Positions 8,284 to 17,734 of a stretch of DNA of 64,000 nt are shown piece after piece. Position 1 is the first letter of the stretch. Each line of letters starts with the position of its first letter. A program made the translations under genes and the position numbers. Under the pieces are notes generated by a model. It had not been told where the DNA came from. It worked only from the letters and a program-made list of their open reading frames with translations, and ran no database searches. Origin of the DNA: Paludisphaera borealis (lineage in GTDB: Bacteria; Planctomycetota; Planctomycetia; Isosphaerales; Isosphaeraceae); NCBI RefSeq assembly GCF_001956985.1, contig NZ_CP019082.1, positions 7,192,001 to 7,256,000 of the forward strand, read 5' to 3'.

Positions 8284-11200
8284 GTGCGAGACGACGACGG
8301 TCTTTGGTACAAGGATGCGATCATCTATGAGGCCCACGTGCGGGCCTTCTTCGACAGCAACGACGACGGCGTCGGCGATTTTCGCGGGCTGACGTTGAAG
8401 CTCGACTATCTGCGCGACCTGGGGGTCACGGCGATCTGGCTCTTGCCGTTCTATCCGTCGCCGTTGCGCGACGACGGGTACGACATCGCCGACTACACGA
8501 AGGTCAACAAGCAGTACGGGCGGCTGTCGGACTTCCGCGAGTTTCTGGAGACCGCTCATCGTCTCGGGATGAGGGTCATCACCGAGCTGGTGCTCAACCA
8601 CACGTCGGACCAGCACGAGTGGTTCCAGCGCGCGCGGACGGCGCCGGCGGGGAGCCCCGAGCGCGACTTCTACGTCTGGAGCGACACGCCGGACCTCTAT
8701 CCCGAGGCCCGGATCATCTTCAAGGACTTCGAGGTCTCGAACTGGACGTGGGACCCGGTGGCGAACGCCTACTTCTGGCACCGGTTCTATTCCCATCAGC
8801 CCGATCTCAACTACGACAACCCCGCCGTCTGGGAAGCGGTGTTCCCGCTCGTCGATTTCTGGTTCGGCATGGGGGTCGACGGTCTCCGGCTCGACGCCGT
8901 TCCGTACCTCTACGAACGCCCCGGGACCAACTGCGAGAACCTCCCCGAGACGCACGAGTTCTTGAAAGCCTTGCGCAAGCACGTCGACGAGAAGTTTCCG
9001 ACGCCCCCGCGGATGTTCCTCGCCGAGGCCAACCAGTGGCCCGAGGACGCCGTGGCGTATTTCGGCGACGACGACGAATGCCACATGGCGTTCCACTTCC
9101 CGGTCATGCCTCGGCTGTTCATGGCGCTGCATCAGGAAGACCGGTTTCCGATCCTCGACATCCTTGCCCAGACGCCGGCCATTCCCGAAAACAGCCAGTG
9201 GTGCATGTTCCTCCGCAACCACGACGAGCTGACGCTTGAAATGGTGACGGACGAGGAACGCGATTCGATGTATCGGGCCTACGCCCAGGACCCCGAGGCG
9301 CGGATCAACCTGGGCATCCGCCATCGCCTCGCGCCGCTGTTGTACAACGACCGGAGGCGGATCGAGCTGATGACCGCGCTGTTGTTCTCGCTGCCCGGCA
9401 CGCCGGTGCTTTATTACGGCGACGAGATCGGCATGGGCGACAACATCTACCTCGGCGATCGCAACGGCGTGCGGACGCCGATGCAGTGGTCGCCCGACCG
9501 CAACGCGGGGTTCTCGAACTGCAACCCGCAGAAGCTCTACTTCCCGGTGATCACCGATTCGGAGTACCACTACGAGGCGGTCAACGTCGAGAGCCAGCAG
9601 CAGAACACCAGCTCGCTGCTCTGGTGGACGAAGCGGATGATCGCGCTGCGCAAACAGCATCGGGCGTTCGGCCGGGGGACGTTGGATTTCCTCCGCCCCG
9701 AGAACGCCAAGATCCTCGTGTTCGTCCGGAGCTATGAGGACGAGCGCATCCTGGTCGTGGCCAACCTTTCGCGATTCATGCAATACGTCGAGCTCGACCT
9801 CCGCGAGTTCCAGGGATGCGTCCCCGAGGAGCTTTCCGGGCGCAGCCTGCTGCCGCCGATCGACGAGCGGCCGTATCGATTGACGCTTTCGCCTTACGCC
9901 TTCTACTGGTTCTTGCTGAAGCCGGCCGACGCCGCTAAGCCGGCCCTGGACGGCGAGCCGCTGCGCGTGGGCGATCTGCCCGCGCTGACGGTCGCCGACG
10001 ACTGGCGGACCGAACTGTGCGGCAAGGATCACGCGCGGTTGGGGGTGATCTTGCCGAGCTTTCTGGAGCGTCGGCGGCCGCCGGGCGTGCCCCGGATCGT
10101 CGCCGCCCACATCACGCGATCGTTCGCCGACCCCATGGGATCGGGCGACATCCAGTGGCTCGTCGTCCGCGTCGAGCTCGACACGGGCGATACCGAATCA
10201 AGCATCCTGCCGCTGACGGTGATCGGCGAGGACGACTCGTCGCGGCTTCTCGAATCGGCGTCGACCGCCGTGCTGGCGCGGTTGACGGGGAATCGAACGG
10301 GCTTGCTCTGCGACGCGGTCGCCGCCCCCGCCTGCGGCCAGGAACTCGTGCAGGCGATCCAGGCCGGCATGACCGCGCCCCTGGCCGACGGCGAGCTGGC
10401 GGCCGTGGCTTTGAAGGGGTTGGCCGAGGCCGTGGGCGACGCCCACACGCTGGTTCCCTCCCACCTCATCCGCGGCGAACGCTTCAACGCCACGCTCGTC
10501 TTCGACGAGCGGCTGACCCTCAAGACGTTCCGGAGCGTCGAGACCGAAATCAATCCCGACTTCGAGATCCGCACCTTCCTCTCGGCCCGGCAGGAGGCCC
10601 CGATCGTTGCGCCGGTGCTTGGTTATATCGAGTATCGCCGGGTCCACGGCCCGCCGGTGACGGTCGCCGTGCTGAACCAGTACATCCCCAATCATGGGAC
10701 GGCCTGGCATCTGACGATCAACCAGCTCAGCCAGTTCTACGAACGGGTCGCGGCGCATTCGCACCGGCGGATCTCCGAGACGCCGAGCGACCCCAACCCC
10801 GCGGTTCCCGACCCTGGCGCCGAGGCGTCGCTTGAGGAGATCATCGGCGGCTTCGAGAGCATCGCGCGGAAGATCGGGGTTCAGACGGCCCTGCTCCACC
10901 GCACGCTCGCGTCGGATTCGCGGGCCGCCGATTTCCGCCCCGAGCCGTTCGGTCGGCTCTATCAGCGGTCGCTCTACCAGGCGATGCGGAACCTGACTCA
11001 TCAGGTTTTCACCCGGCTGACGTTCGAACTTCCCAGACTGACGGAACCGGTCAAGGCCGACGCCGCGCGCTTGCTCAGCCTTCGCGAGCCGCTGCTCGAA
11101 CGCTTTCGAGAGGTCGCTGACACGCCGCTGGGCGGGTCGCGAATCCGGATTCACGGCGACTATGAACTCGACCAGCTCGTTTATACCGGGACCGACTTCG

Positions 11201-11655
11201 TCGTGATCGACTTCGAGGCCGATCTCGAAGACTCGACGGGCGAGCGCCGGGTCAAACGGTCGCCGCTCCGCGACGTGGCCGCGATGATCCGGTCGTTCGA
11301 TTACGCGGCCCACAGCGTGCTTTTCGACCTCGAACACAAGGAAGGCCGGCCCCCCGGCCTGGTCCGGCATGAGGACCGCTCGGCCCTGGAGCCGTGGGCC
11401 CGGCGCTGGCAGTCGCGGATCTCCCGCCAGTTCGTCGACGCCTACTTCGAATCGCTCGACCGCCCCGGCCTCCTCCCCGCGACCCGGAGCCAGTGCGAGT
11501 TTTTGCTCGACGTCATGCTGCTCGAACGGGCGCTCGACGAGGTCGGCCGCGACATGGCCCGCCGCCCCGACTGGATGGTCGTCCCGCTCCGCGCTCTGCT
11601 GCGGATGCTCGAACCCGAAGCGCCGCCGCCGTCGAATGAAGTGCTCGGGGTTTGA
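8284..11655 (+). CDS. treS: Fused maltose alpha-D-glucosyltransferase (trehalose synthase) / maltokinase
   Basis: A 1123-residue two-enzyme fusion read from a GTG at 8284 (MRDDDGLWYKDAIIYE matches the usual TreS start). Residues ~8-560 are a GH13 TreS: catalytic nucleophile D204 in GLRLDAVPY, acid/base E248 in LAEANQWPED, and transition-state stabiliser D314 in RNHDELT. Residues ~590-1110 are a maltokinase: an N-terminal cap, then a phosphotransferase fold with HGDYELDQ (957-964, D959 the likely catalytic base) and IDFEAD (975-980, Mg site). TreS interconverts maltose and trehalose; Mak makes maltose 1-phosphate, the donor for GlgE alpha-glucan synthesis. Fusions of this kind are common in bacteria. 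No glgE or glgB is in the window. The gene is followed after 10 bases by the convergent DUF1501 gene, so transcription of the two must end almost at the same point. Confidence 0.95.
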   Translation: MRDDDGLWYKDAIIYEAHVRAFFDSNDDGVGDFRGLTLKLDYLRDLGVTAIWLLPFYPSPLRDDGYDIADYTKVNKQYGRLSDFREFLETAHRLGMRVITELVLNHTSDQHEWFQRARTAPAGSPERDFYVWSDTPDLYPEARIIFKDFEVSNWTWDPVANAYFWHRFYSHQPDLNYDNPAVWEAVFPLVDFWFGMGVDGLRLDAVPYLYERPGTNCENLPETHEFLKALRKHVDEKFPTPPRMFLAEANQWPEDAVAYFGDDDECHMAFHFPVMPRLFMALHQEDRFPILDILAQTPAIPENSQWCMFLRNHDELTLEMVTDEERDSMYRAYAQDPEARINLGIRHRLAPLLYNDRRRIELMTALLFSLPGTPVLYYGDEIGMGDNIYLGDRNGVRTPMQWSPDRNAGFSNCNPQKLYFPVITDSEYHYEAVNVESQQQNTSSLLWWTKRMIALRKQHRAFGRGTLDFLRPENAKILVFVRSYEDERILVVANLSRFMQYVELDLREFQGCVPEELSGRSLLPPIDERPYRLTLSPYAFYWFLLKPADAAKPALDGEPLRVGDLPALTVADDWRTELCGKDHARLGVILPSFLERRRPPGVPRIVAAHITRSFADPMGSGDIQWLVVRVELDTGDTESSILPLTVIGEDDSSRLLESASTAVLARLTGNRTGLLCDAVAAPACGQELVQAIQAGMTAPLADGELAAVALKGLAEAVGDAHTLVPSHLIRGERFNATLVFDERLTLKTFRSVETEINPDFEIRTFLSARQEAPIVAPVLGYIEYRRVHGPPVTVAVLNQYIPNHGTAWHLTINQLSQFYERVAAHSHRRISETPSDPNPAVPDPGAEASLEEIIGGFESIARKIGVQTALLHRTLASDSRAADFRPEPFGRLYQRSLYQAMRNLTHQVFTRLTFELPRLTEPVKADAARLLSLREPLLERFREVADTPLGGSRIRIHGDYELDQLVYTGTDFVVIDFEADLEDSTGERRVKRSPLRDVAAMIRSFDYAAHSVLFDLEHKEGRPPGLVRHEDRSALEPWARRWQSRISRQFVDAYFESLDRPGLLPATRSQCEFLLDVMLLERALDEVGRDMARRPDWMVVPLRALLRMLEPEAPPPSNEVLGV

Positions 11656-11665
11656 GGTCTCGGCT

Positions 11666-13129
11666 TCAGGCGATCAGTTCCTTGACCACGCGCGCGGGCT
11701 CGACGCCGGTGAGGTGGACGTCGAGGCCCTGGAACTTGAACGAGAGCCGCGCGTGGTCGATGCCGCAGAGGGCGAGGATCGTCGCGTGCAGGTCGCGGAC
11801 GTGGACGACGTTCTCGACGGCCTTGTAACCCAGCTCGTCGGTCGCGCCGTAGGTGACGCCCCCCTTCGACCCGCCGCCGGCCATCCAGAGCGAGAAGCCC
11901 AGAATGTGGTGGTCGCGGCCGGTCCCCTGCCCCATCGGCGTTCGGCCGAACTCGCCTCCCCAGACGACCAGGGTGTCGTCGAGCATCCCCCGCTGGTCAA
12001 GGTCCTGGACGAGCGCGGCGCACGCCTGGTCGACCTCGCGAGCGGCGACCGGCATGGCGTGGTCGATGCCGCCGTGGTGGTCCCACGCGCGATGGTAGAG
12101 CTGGATCATCCGGACCCCGCGCTCGGCCAGCCGCCGGGCCATCAGGCAGTTGGAGGCGAAGCTGCCGTCGCCGGGGTTCTTGACGCCGTAGAGGTCGAGC
12201 ACCGACTTCGGCTCGCTCGCAAAATCGGTCAACTCGGGGACCGACGCCTGCATCCGGAACGCCAGCTCGTACTGGGCGATCCGGGTCTGGATCTCGGGAT
12301 CGAGCCGGTCGTCGATCAGCATGCCGTTGAGTCGGTTGATCTCCTCGACGCTCTGCCGCTGGGCGTCTGGGCTCACGCCCGGCGGCGTGCTGATGTAGTG
12401 GACGGCGTCGCCGCGCGACTGGAACATGATCCCCTGGAACTTGCTGGGAAGGAAGCCGGCCGACCACTGCCGGGCCGAGACCGGCTGCTGGCCCGACGCG
12501 CCGGCGGACGTCAACACGACGAACCCGGGCAGCTCGTCGGTCTCGGCGCCGAGGCCGTAGAGAAGCCACGAGCCCATGCTCGGGCGGCCCTTGATGATCG
12601 AGCCGCTGTTCATGAAGGCGTGCGCCGGGTCGTGGTTGATCTGCTCGGTGATCATCGACCGGACGATGCACATCTTGTCAGCGTGCGTTGATATGTGCGG
12701 AAAGAGATCCGAGATCTCCTGCCCCGACTGGCCGTGCTTGTGGAATTCGCACGACGGCCCGCGCGCGATGAGGGTCTTGTTCTGAAGCTGGGCGAGCTGC
12801 TGCCCCTTGGTGAACGACTCGGGGAACGGCTTGCCGTGCAGCTCCTTCAGCTTCGGCTTGTAGTCGAGGCTCTCGAACTGCGACGGCCCGCCGGCCATGC
12901 AAAGGTGGATCACTCGCTTGGCCTTCACCGGCAAGTGCGGCGGCTGGACCACGCCCCGCCAGCGCGAGTCGGGCTTGACGGCGTCGGCCGCGCGGGCCGA
13001 CTGCTGAAACAGGCTCGGGTTGAGCAGACCCGACAGCGCGAGCGACCCCAGTCCGTAGGCCGAGTTCCGCAGGAACACCCGCCGCTGAACCGCCGTCCGC
13101 CACGCCTGAGGATCGATCGGGTGATTCAT
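11666..13129 (-). CDS. DUF1501 family protein with Tat-like signal
   Basis: A 487-residue member of the planctomycete DUF1501 family (alkaline-phosphatase/sulfatase-like fold). The N-terminus carries RRVFLRNSAYGLGSLALS, a twin-arginine-type export signal. The family hallmarks LCMAGGPSQFESLDYKP, RMIQLYHRAWDHHGG and FGRTPMGQGTGRDHH are present; the Asp/His/Asn residues in them form the presumed metal site. The biochemical activity of DUF1501 proteins is not established. It lies 3 bases after the stop of the PSD1/cytochrome gene and is almost certainly in one operon with it; this pairing is one of the most common gene arrangements in Planctomycetota. Confidence 0.95.
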   Translation of the reverse strand: MNHPIDPQAWRTAVQRRVFLRNSAYGLGSLALSGLLNPSLFQQSARAADAVKPDSRWRGVVQPPHLPVKAKRVIHLCMAGGPSQFESLDYKPKLKELHGKPFPESFTKGQQLAQLQNKTLIARGPSCEFHKHGQSGQEISDLFPHISTHADKMCIVRSMITEQINHDPAHAFMNSGSIIKGRPSMGSWLLYGLGAETDELPGFVVLTSAGASGQQPVSARQWSAGFLPSKFQGIMFQSRGDAVHYISTPPGVSPDAQRQSVEEINRLNGMLIDDRLDPEIQTRIAQYELAFRMQASVPELTDFASEPKSVLDLYGVKNPGDGSFASNCLMARRLAERGVRMIQLYHRAWDHHGGIDHAMPVAAREVDQACAALVQDLDQRGMLDDTLVVWGGEFGRTPMGQGTGRDHHILGFSLWMAGGGSKGGVTYGATDELGYKAVENVVHVRDLHATILALCGIDHARLSFKFQGLDVHLTGVEPARVVKELIA

Positions 13130-13132
13130 GAT

Positions 13133-16100
13133 TCAATACCTGGTGATGGTCTCATGCAGGTTGAGCACGACGCGGCAGACGGTCGTCCAGGCCGCGACCT
13201 CGGACGGATCGAGCCCCTTCGCCGAGGGCGACTGGCCGACGTGGAGCAGGCGATCGGCTTCCGGCGGATGATCACGGAACACAAGCCTCTGCCGCGCCAG
13301 GAAGCCGGCCAGCGACGCCCGCTCGGCGGGCTTCGGCGCTCGCGACAGGGCGCGCTCATAGAGCCGCTCGATCCGCGCGTCGTCGTCCTTGAGATCGCCG
13401 TGCGACAGCAGATTCTCGGCCAGGACGCGGGCGGCCTCGACGAACGTCGGGTCGTTGAGCAGCGTCAGCGCCTGCTGGGGCGTGTTGGCGACGTTCCGGG
13501 TCGGCGTGCATTCCTCGCGCGGAGGAGCGTCGAAATTGGCGAGCATCGGATGCAGGAACGTCCGCTGCCAGTGCATGTACAGGCCCCGGCGATACTGGAG
13601 GTCGCCCGCGCTGGCGTCGTAGTCGCGGTCGGGGAACTGGAGGTTGGAATAATAGCCGGCCGGCTGGTACGGAAAGGCGCTCGGCCCGCCGATGAGGTCG
13701 AGCTTGAGCAGGCCCGCCACAGCCAGCGCGTTGTCGCGGACGAACTCGGCCTCCAGCCTGCGGGGCGACTGCGAGGCGATCCAGCGATTCGCGGGGTCGG
13801 CGTCGCGCAGCTCGGGCCGCTGCCGCGAGTCCTGTCGATAGGCCGACGAGGTCACGAGTGTCTTGACCATCCGCTTGACGTCCCAGCCGCCTTCTCGGAA
13901 GTCGACGGCCAGCCAGTCGAGCAGTTCGGGGTGGACCGGCCATTCGCCCTGGGCGCCGACGTCTTCGATCACGCCGCTGAGGCCGGCGCCGAAGCACTGT
14001 TTCCAGAGCCGGTTCATGAACACCCGCGCCGTCAGCGGATTCTCGGGAGCCACGATCCAGCGCGCCAGGTCGAGCCGGGTCTGCCGGCCCGAGGACTTCG
14101 AAGCCTCCTGGGGGAGGAAATGCGGCACCGCCGGCTCCACCACCGCGCCGGTCTTGTCTTGCCAGTCGCCCCGGGGCAAGACCCGGGTTTCCAGCGGCGG
14201 GGCGGGCTGGGTGATCATCGTGAACGCCCGGCCGTCGCGGCACTCGGCGATCTGCCGGCAGAGCCCGCGCATGTCGTTCCAGAAGGCGGTGTCGGTGGCC
14301 GAGCCGAGCCGGTAAAGCGTCTTCAACAGAGCCGTCTGCTCAGGCGTCCGATCGCCGGCTTTCGCTTCAAGGGCGGGCTTCACGTCCGGGTCGAGGCCGC
14401 CGTCGAGATTTCCCCGTGGGTCGAAGCCGAACGGCGAGAAGCCGACGCGGACGCAGCCCGCCTGGGCCCCGTTGACGTCGACTACCAGAGCGTCGCCGTC
14501 CTTCAGCTCGATCGGCGGATCGAGATGCCAGACGGCTGTCTGCTTCTCCTTCGCGTGATCCGTTGAGGTCGTCCAGCCGTTCAAGACGCCGGGGACTTCA
14601 TAGCCGTTGAAATAGCGCGGCTGTTTCTGGTCGGCTTCGGCCAGGTGGAACCGGACGGGCTTGCCGTCCTTCGATCCGGCCGGATGGATCGAGGCCGTCA
14701 GGGCGACCGTTGCGTTCTCGGCGCCGTTGCGGGTGATCTTGCCGCCGTTCGCGGGGTGCGGAAGCAGCTCGACGCGGACGCGCGAAACCCAGGCCGCGCC
14801 CGGCTCGACGCGGAACGTCCAGGTCTCCTTGGGCTTAGCTTTGGACTTCGTCTTCTCATCAGCGATCTTCGGAAGATCAGCCAAGAGCGCGCCGCCGTCG
14901 GGCTGCGGCTTCGCGTCCGGCTCGTTCGAGACCGGGACGGTCCGCCAGCCGGTTTCCGACGTCTTCAAGAACTCCCGCGCCTGGTCGAGCCATCGGGCGA
15001 AGGCGTCGTCGTCGGGCGCGGTCGAGCAGGCTTGTCGGATGCGGTCGGCGAGCTGCTTGCGACGGTTCAGCAGGTACGCGCTTTCGACTTCGATCTCGGG
15101 GGGGAAGGGATGGTCGTTGCTCCATCCTCTCAGCTCGGGGTTGGGCGTGTAGTCGTAATCCTGGTAGACGCCCCACTGCTTGACGTCGGCGAAGAACGCG
15201 GCCAGCGAGTAGAAATCGCGCTGGCTGAACGGGTCGTATTTGTGGTCGTGGCATTCGCAGCAGCCCATCGTCGAGCCCAGCCAGGTGAGCGAGACGGTCC
15301 GCACGCGGTCGGACGCGTACTTGGCCAGGTATTCGCCGGGCTGCGCGCCCCCTTCGCGGGTCATCATGTTCAGGCGGTTGAAGCCGGTGGCGACGAGTTG
15401 TTCGGTGGTGGGCTTGGGCAAGAGGTCGCCGGCCAGTTGCTCGATGGTGAAGGCGTCGAACGGCTTGTTGCGGTTGAAGGCGTCGATGACGTAGTCGCGA
15501 TAGGGGAAGACGCGCTGGCCTTGGTCGCCGTGGTAACCGACGGTGTCGCTGAACCGCGCGAGGTCGAGCCACGAGACGGCCATGCGCTCGCCGTAGTGGG
15601 GCGAGTCAAGCAAGCGGTCGACCAGATGTTCATAAGCTTTGGTGTCAGCGTCTTGCTCGAACGCGCGGACCTCGTCAGGTGTGGGGGGGACGCCGATCAG
15701 ATCGAGTGAGAGCCGGCGGATCAGCGTGCGCCGGGGGGCTTCGGGCGACGGCTCGATCCCCTTCGATTCGAGCGAGGCGAGGATGAAGGCGTCGACCGGA
15801 TTGCGGACCCAGTCGCTCCGCTTGACGTGCGGCGGCTTCCGCTTGGCCGGGGCGACGTAGGCCCAGTGCGCCTGGTATTCGGCTCCCTGGGCGATCCAGG
15901 CCTTGAGCAGGTCTTTCTGATGCGCGGTCAGCGTCTTGTGCGACTCGCGGGGCGGCATCATCTCGTCTTCGTCGTCGCTCAAGATCCGCGCGACGAGTTC
16001 GCTGTCATCGGGCTTGCCGGGGACGATCGCCTGTTTTTCGAGGGCCGAGGCCCGCTCGTCGAGCCGCAGCTTCGCCTTGCGACGGTTCTTGTCCGGGCCG

Positions 16101-16273
16101 TGGCAACTGTAGCAGTTGTCCGACAGGATCGGCCGGACGTCGCGATTGAACTCGACCCTCGCCGCCGCGCGGGCGTCGGGCTCCGACGCGGGAGATCTTG
16201 GGCAAATGGTCGCCAGCAGTCCGATAACGAACATCGCCCGCTGGGGGACGTTCCAAGCTGGGAATTCGCGCAC
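13133..16273 (-). CDS. PSD1 / planctomycete cytochrome c protein (PSCyt1-DUF1549-DUF1553)
   Basis: The GTG at 16273 is supported by GGAGGT eight bases upstream; a 1046-residue exported protein results, with a short hydrophobic stretch at ~14-22. Domains in order: planctomycete cytochrome c (heme site CYSCH at 54-58, distal Met probably in MMPPRESHK), DUF1549 (~160-370, with [23 protein letters not shown] and [17 protein letters not shown]), an insertion with a beta-sandwich carbohydrate-binding-like segment (~440-640), and DUF1553 (~720-1030, with [15 protein letters not shown] and [12 protein letters not shown]). These proteins are thought to act in the periplasm, possibly in redox-linked breakdown of complex polysaccharides, but no activity is proven. 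Upstream lies 235 bases to an IS element; downstream the DUF1501 partner follows directly. Confidence 0.95.
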   Translation of the reverse strand: MREFPAWNVPQRAMFVIGLLATICPRSPASEPDARAAARVEFNRDVRPILSDNCYSCHGPDKNRRKAKLRLDERASALEKQAIVPGKPDDSELVARILSDDEDEMMPPRESHKTLTAHQKDLLKAWIAQGAEYQAHWAYVAPAKRKPPHVKRSDWVRNPVDAFILASLESKGIEPSPEAPRRTLIRRLSLDLIGVPPTPDEVRAFEQDADTKAYEHLVDRLLDSPHYGERMAVSWLDLARFSDTVGYHGDQGQRVFPYRDYVIDAFNRNKPFDAFTIEQLAGDLLPKPTTEQLVATGFNRLNMMTREGGAQPGEYLAKYASDRVRTVSLTWLGSTMGCCECHDHKYDPFSQRDFYSLAAFFADVKQWGVYQDYDYTPNPELRGWSNDHPFPPEIEVESAYLLNRRKQLADRIRQACSTAPDDDAFARWLDQAREFLKTSETGWRTVPVSNEPDAKPQPDGGALLADLPKIADEKTKSKAKPKETWTFRVEPGAAWVSRVRVELLPHPANGGKITRNGAENATVALTASIHPAGSKDGKPVRFHLAEADQKQPRYFNGYEVPGVLNGWTTSTDHAKEKQTAVWHLDPPIELKDGDALVVDVNGAQAGCVRVGFSPFGFDPRGNLDGGLDPDVKPALEAKAGDRTPEQTALLKTLYRLGSATDTAFWNDMRGLCRQIAECRDGRAFTMITQPAPPLETRVLPRGDWQDKTGAVVEPAVPHFLPQEASKSSGRQTRLDLARWIVAPENPLTARVFMNRLWKQCFGAGLSGVIEDVGAQGEWPVHPELLDWLAVDFREGGWDVKRMVKTLVTSSAYRQDSRQRPELRDADPANRWIASQSPRRLEAEFVRDNALAVAGLLKLDLIGGPSAFPYQPAGYYSNLQFPDRDYDASAGDLQYRRGLYMHWQRTFLHPMLANFDAPPREECTPTRNVANTPQQALTLLNDPTFVEAARVLAENLLSHGDLKDDDARIERLYERALSRAPKPAERASLAGFLARQRLVFRDHPPEADRLLHVGQSPSAKGLDPSEVAAWTTVCRVVLNLHETITRY

Positions 16274-16508
16274 GAGTCGGGACCTCCGCGATTGATCGTC
16301 CCCGCCGTCGGTTGGTCCGTCCGGCGCGGCGTTCCGAGGTTGCCGAGCAATTGTTGAATATCCACGACTATAACCGACGCCGCCTCGTGAAACATACCCC
16401 GTCGACCATCAGTGAGGCCGGTCCGATGCCGATGTGGAGTGCGGCTTGCCGCGCCGCGCGTGGCCCATGCGGGAGCAAGCTCCCAATGGCACTTACTTTT
16501 TTGGTTTA

Positions 16509-17388
16509 GGTCGTGTGGACAGCAGATAGGCGTTGTGGGCTAATGACGGGCGACGCTTCACCATCACGGAGGGCCTGTCATGCGCCGCCGCCACGAGATC
16601 TCCGACGCCGATTGGGACCGGATCAAGGACCTCCTGCCGGGGCTTCCCGGGGGCACGGCGGGGTCGCCCAGGACAACCGCCGGTTCGTCGACGCCGTGCT
16701 CTGGATCGCCAAGACCGGCGCGCCGTGGCGCGACCTCCCCGAGCGGTTCGGCAACTGGAACAGCACCTGGCGGCGGTTCGACCGCTGGTGTTCCAAGGGG
16801 GTCTGGGCCCGGGTCATGACCGCGTTGCAGGACGAGGACCTCGAATGGCTGATCCTCGACTCCACGGTGATCCGCGCGCATCCGGCGGCGGCCGGCTCGA
16901 AAAAAAGTGGGACGGCTCCGGCGGACACGCCGAGCAGGCCCTCGGCCGCAGCCGAGGCGGATTCGGGACCAAGATCCACGTGGCGGTCAGCGGGCTCGGA
17001 CTCCCCACGCGACTGATCCTGACGCCGGGCCAGGCCGCCGACTCGCCCCAGGCCGAGGCGCTGATCGACGGCCTGGCGACGGAAGTGGTCGTCGCCGACA
17101 AGGGGTACGACAGCCGTGCCGTGGTCGAGGCGATCGAATCGCGCGGGGCCAAGGCGGTGATCCCCTCGCTTCGCAACCGCAAGATCCAGCGGCCTTACGA
17201 TCGGGATCGCTACCGCGACCGAAACCTGGTCGAGCGGTTCTGGCACAAGGCCAAGCAGTACCGCCGCGTGGCGACGCGGTACGACAAGACGGCCAAGAAC
17301 TTCCTCGGATTCGTTCATGTGGCTTCGATCATGATCCTCTTGCGATAGCCCAGAACGCCGCGGTTCACCAGCTGCTGTCCACACGACC
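16509..17388 (+). mobile_element. IS5-family insertion sequence, 880 bp, with TA target duplication
   Basis: Terminal inverted repeats are perfect over 17 bases (left 16509-16525, beginning GGTCGTGTGGACAGCAG; its reverse complement at 17372-17388), and TA flanks both ends (16507-16508 and 17389-17390), a duplication size seen in part of the IS5 family. Inside is one transposase gene in three reading frames. Size and transposase type fit the IS427-like group. The left flank is the non-coding leader side of the PSD1 gene; the right flank reads as the end of another gene. Confidence 0.9.
16580..17348 (+). pseudogene. IS5-family DDE transposase with two frame changes
   Basis: The ATG at 16580 has GGAGGGCC just upstream and begins [21 protein letters not shown], the normal start of this transposase. 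The frame must move back one base at the G run 16649-16653 (L-P-G-G then [17 protein letters not shown]) and again at the seven-A run 16900-16906 (LDSTVIRAHPAAAGSKK then KWDGSGGHAEQALGRSRGG). The DDE motifs are intact when the frames are joined: D in LDSTV, D in VADKGYDSR and E in RNLVERFWHK. The A-run shift sits where IS427-like elements normally join orfA to orfB, so it may be programmed. The G-run shift has no such precedent that I know and more likely marks a lost base, making the copy inactive. Confidence 0.85.
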
Positions 17389-17541
17389 TACACCGACCTG
17401 GAGATGGACGAACTTCGAGCCGCCGTCGGTCGGCTGGACGCCTTCGTCAAGGCCGATGGAGAGCCCAAGAAGGCCGAGTCGGATTCTCAACCCCCTCCGG
17501 CTGGGACGGATCAAGACGAGGACGAAGCCAAGACATGTTGA
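17389..17541 (+). pseudogene. Possible 3' remnant of an integrase gene interrupted at the IS edge
   Basis: Immediately right of the IS, an open frame reads YTDLEMDELRAAVGRLDAF and then a charged, proline-rich tail ending in a stop at 17539-17541. The YT-D-x-x-x-x-L-R-A-A-V pattern resembles the last helix of tyrosine recombinases after the catalytic tyrosine region, and a good terminator follows 52 bases later. No catalytic box is left, and the sequence left of the IS does not supply the missing body, so a deletion next to the IS would have to be assumed. It could also be the tail of an unrelated gene. Confidence 0.35.
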
Positions 17542-17593
17542 AGGTTCGGCATCTCGGCGAGATGACGAGAGGCATCCATCCCCCTGAAGGGCC

Positions 17594-17637
17594 GTCGCGG
17601 TGGTCCAAACAACCACCCCGGCAGTCCTTCTTTTTTT
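17594..17637 (+). terminator. Rho-independent terminator
   Basis: A GC-rich stem (GTCGCGGTGGT against ACCACCCCGGC, one internal C-C mismatch, seven-base loop) ends at 17622 and is followed by a run rich in T (17627-17637). It would end transcripts coming from the truncated gene or the IS and insulates the paralogue gene at 17735. Confidence 0.6.
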
Positions 17638-17734
17638 GGCGACAATGAATCGACTCATCCAACAAGACGGGCGTCGTCGATACTGATCCAAGTGGATGAA
17701 GGCGAATCTCTGGATCTCATGAAGGCGACCGAGG

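Noticed and set aside
16312-16509. Open frame left of the IS continuing into the integrase-like tail
   Set aside because: It stays open across the rejoined site but has no integrase character and lacks a ribosome binding site.
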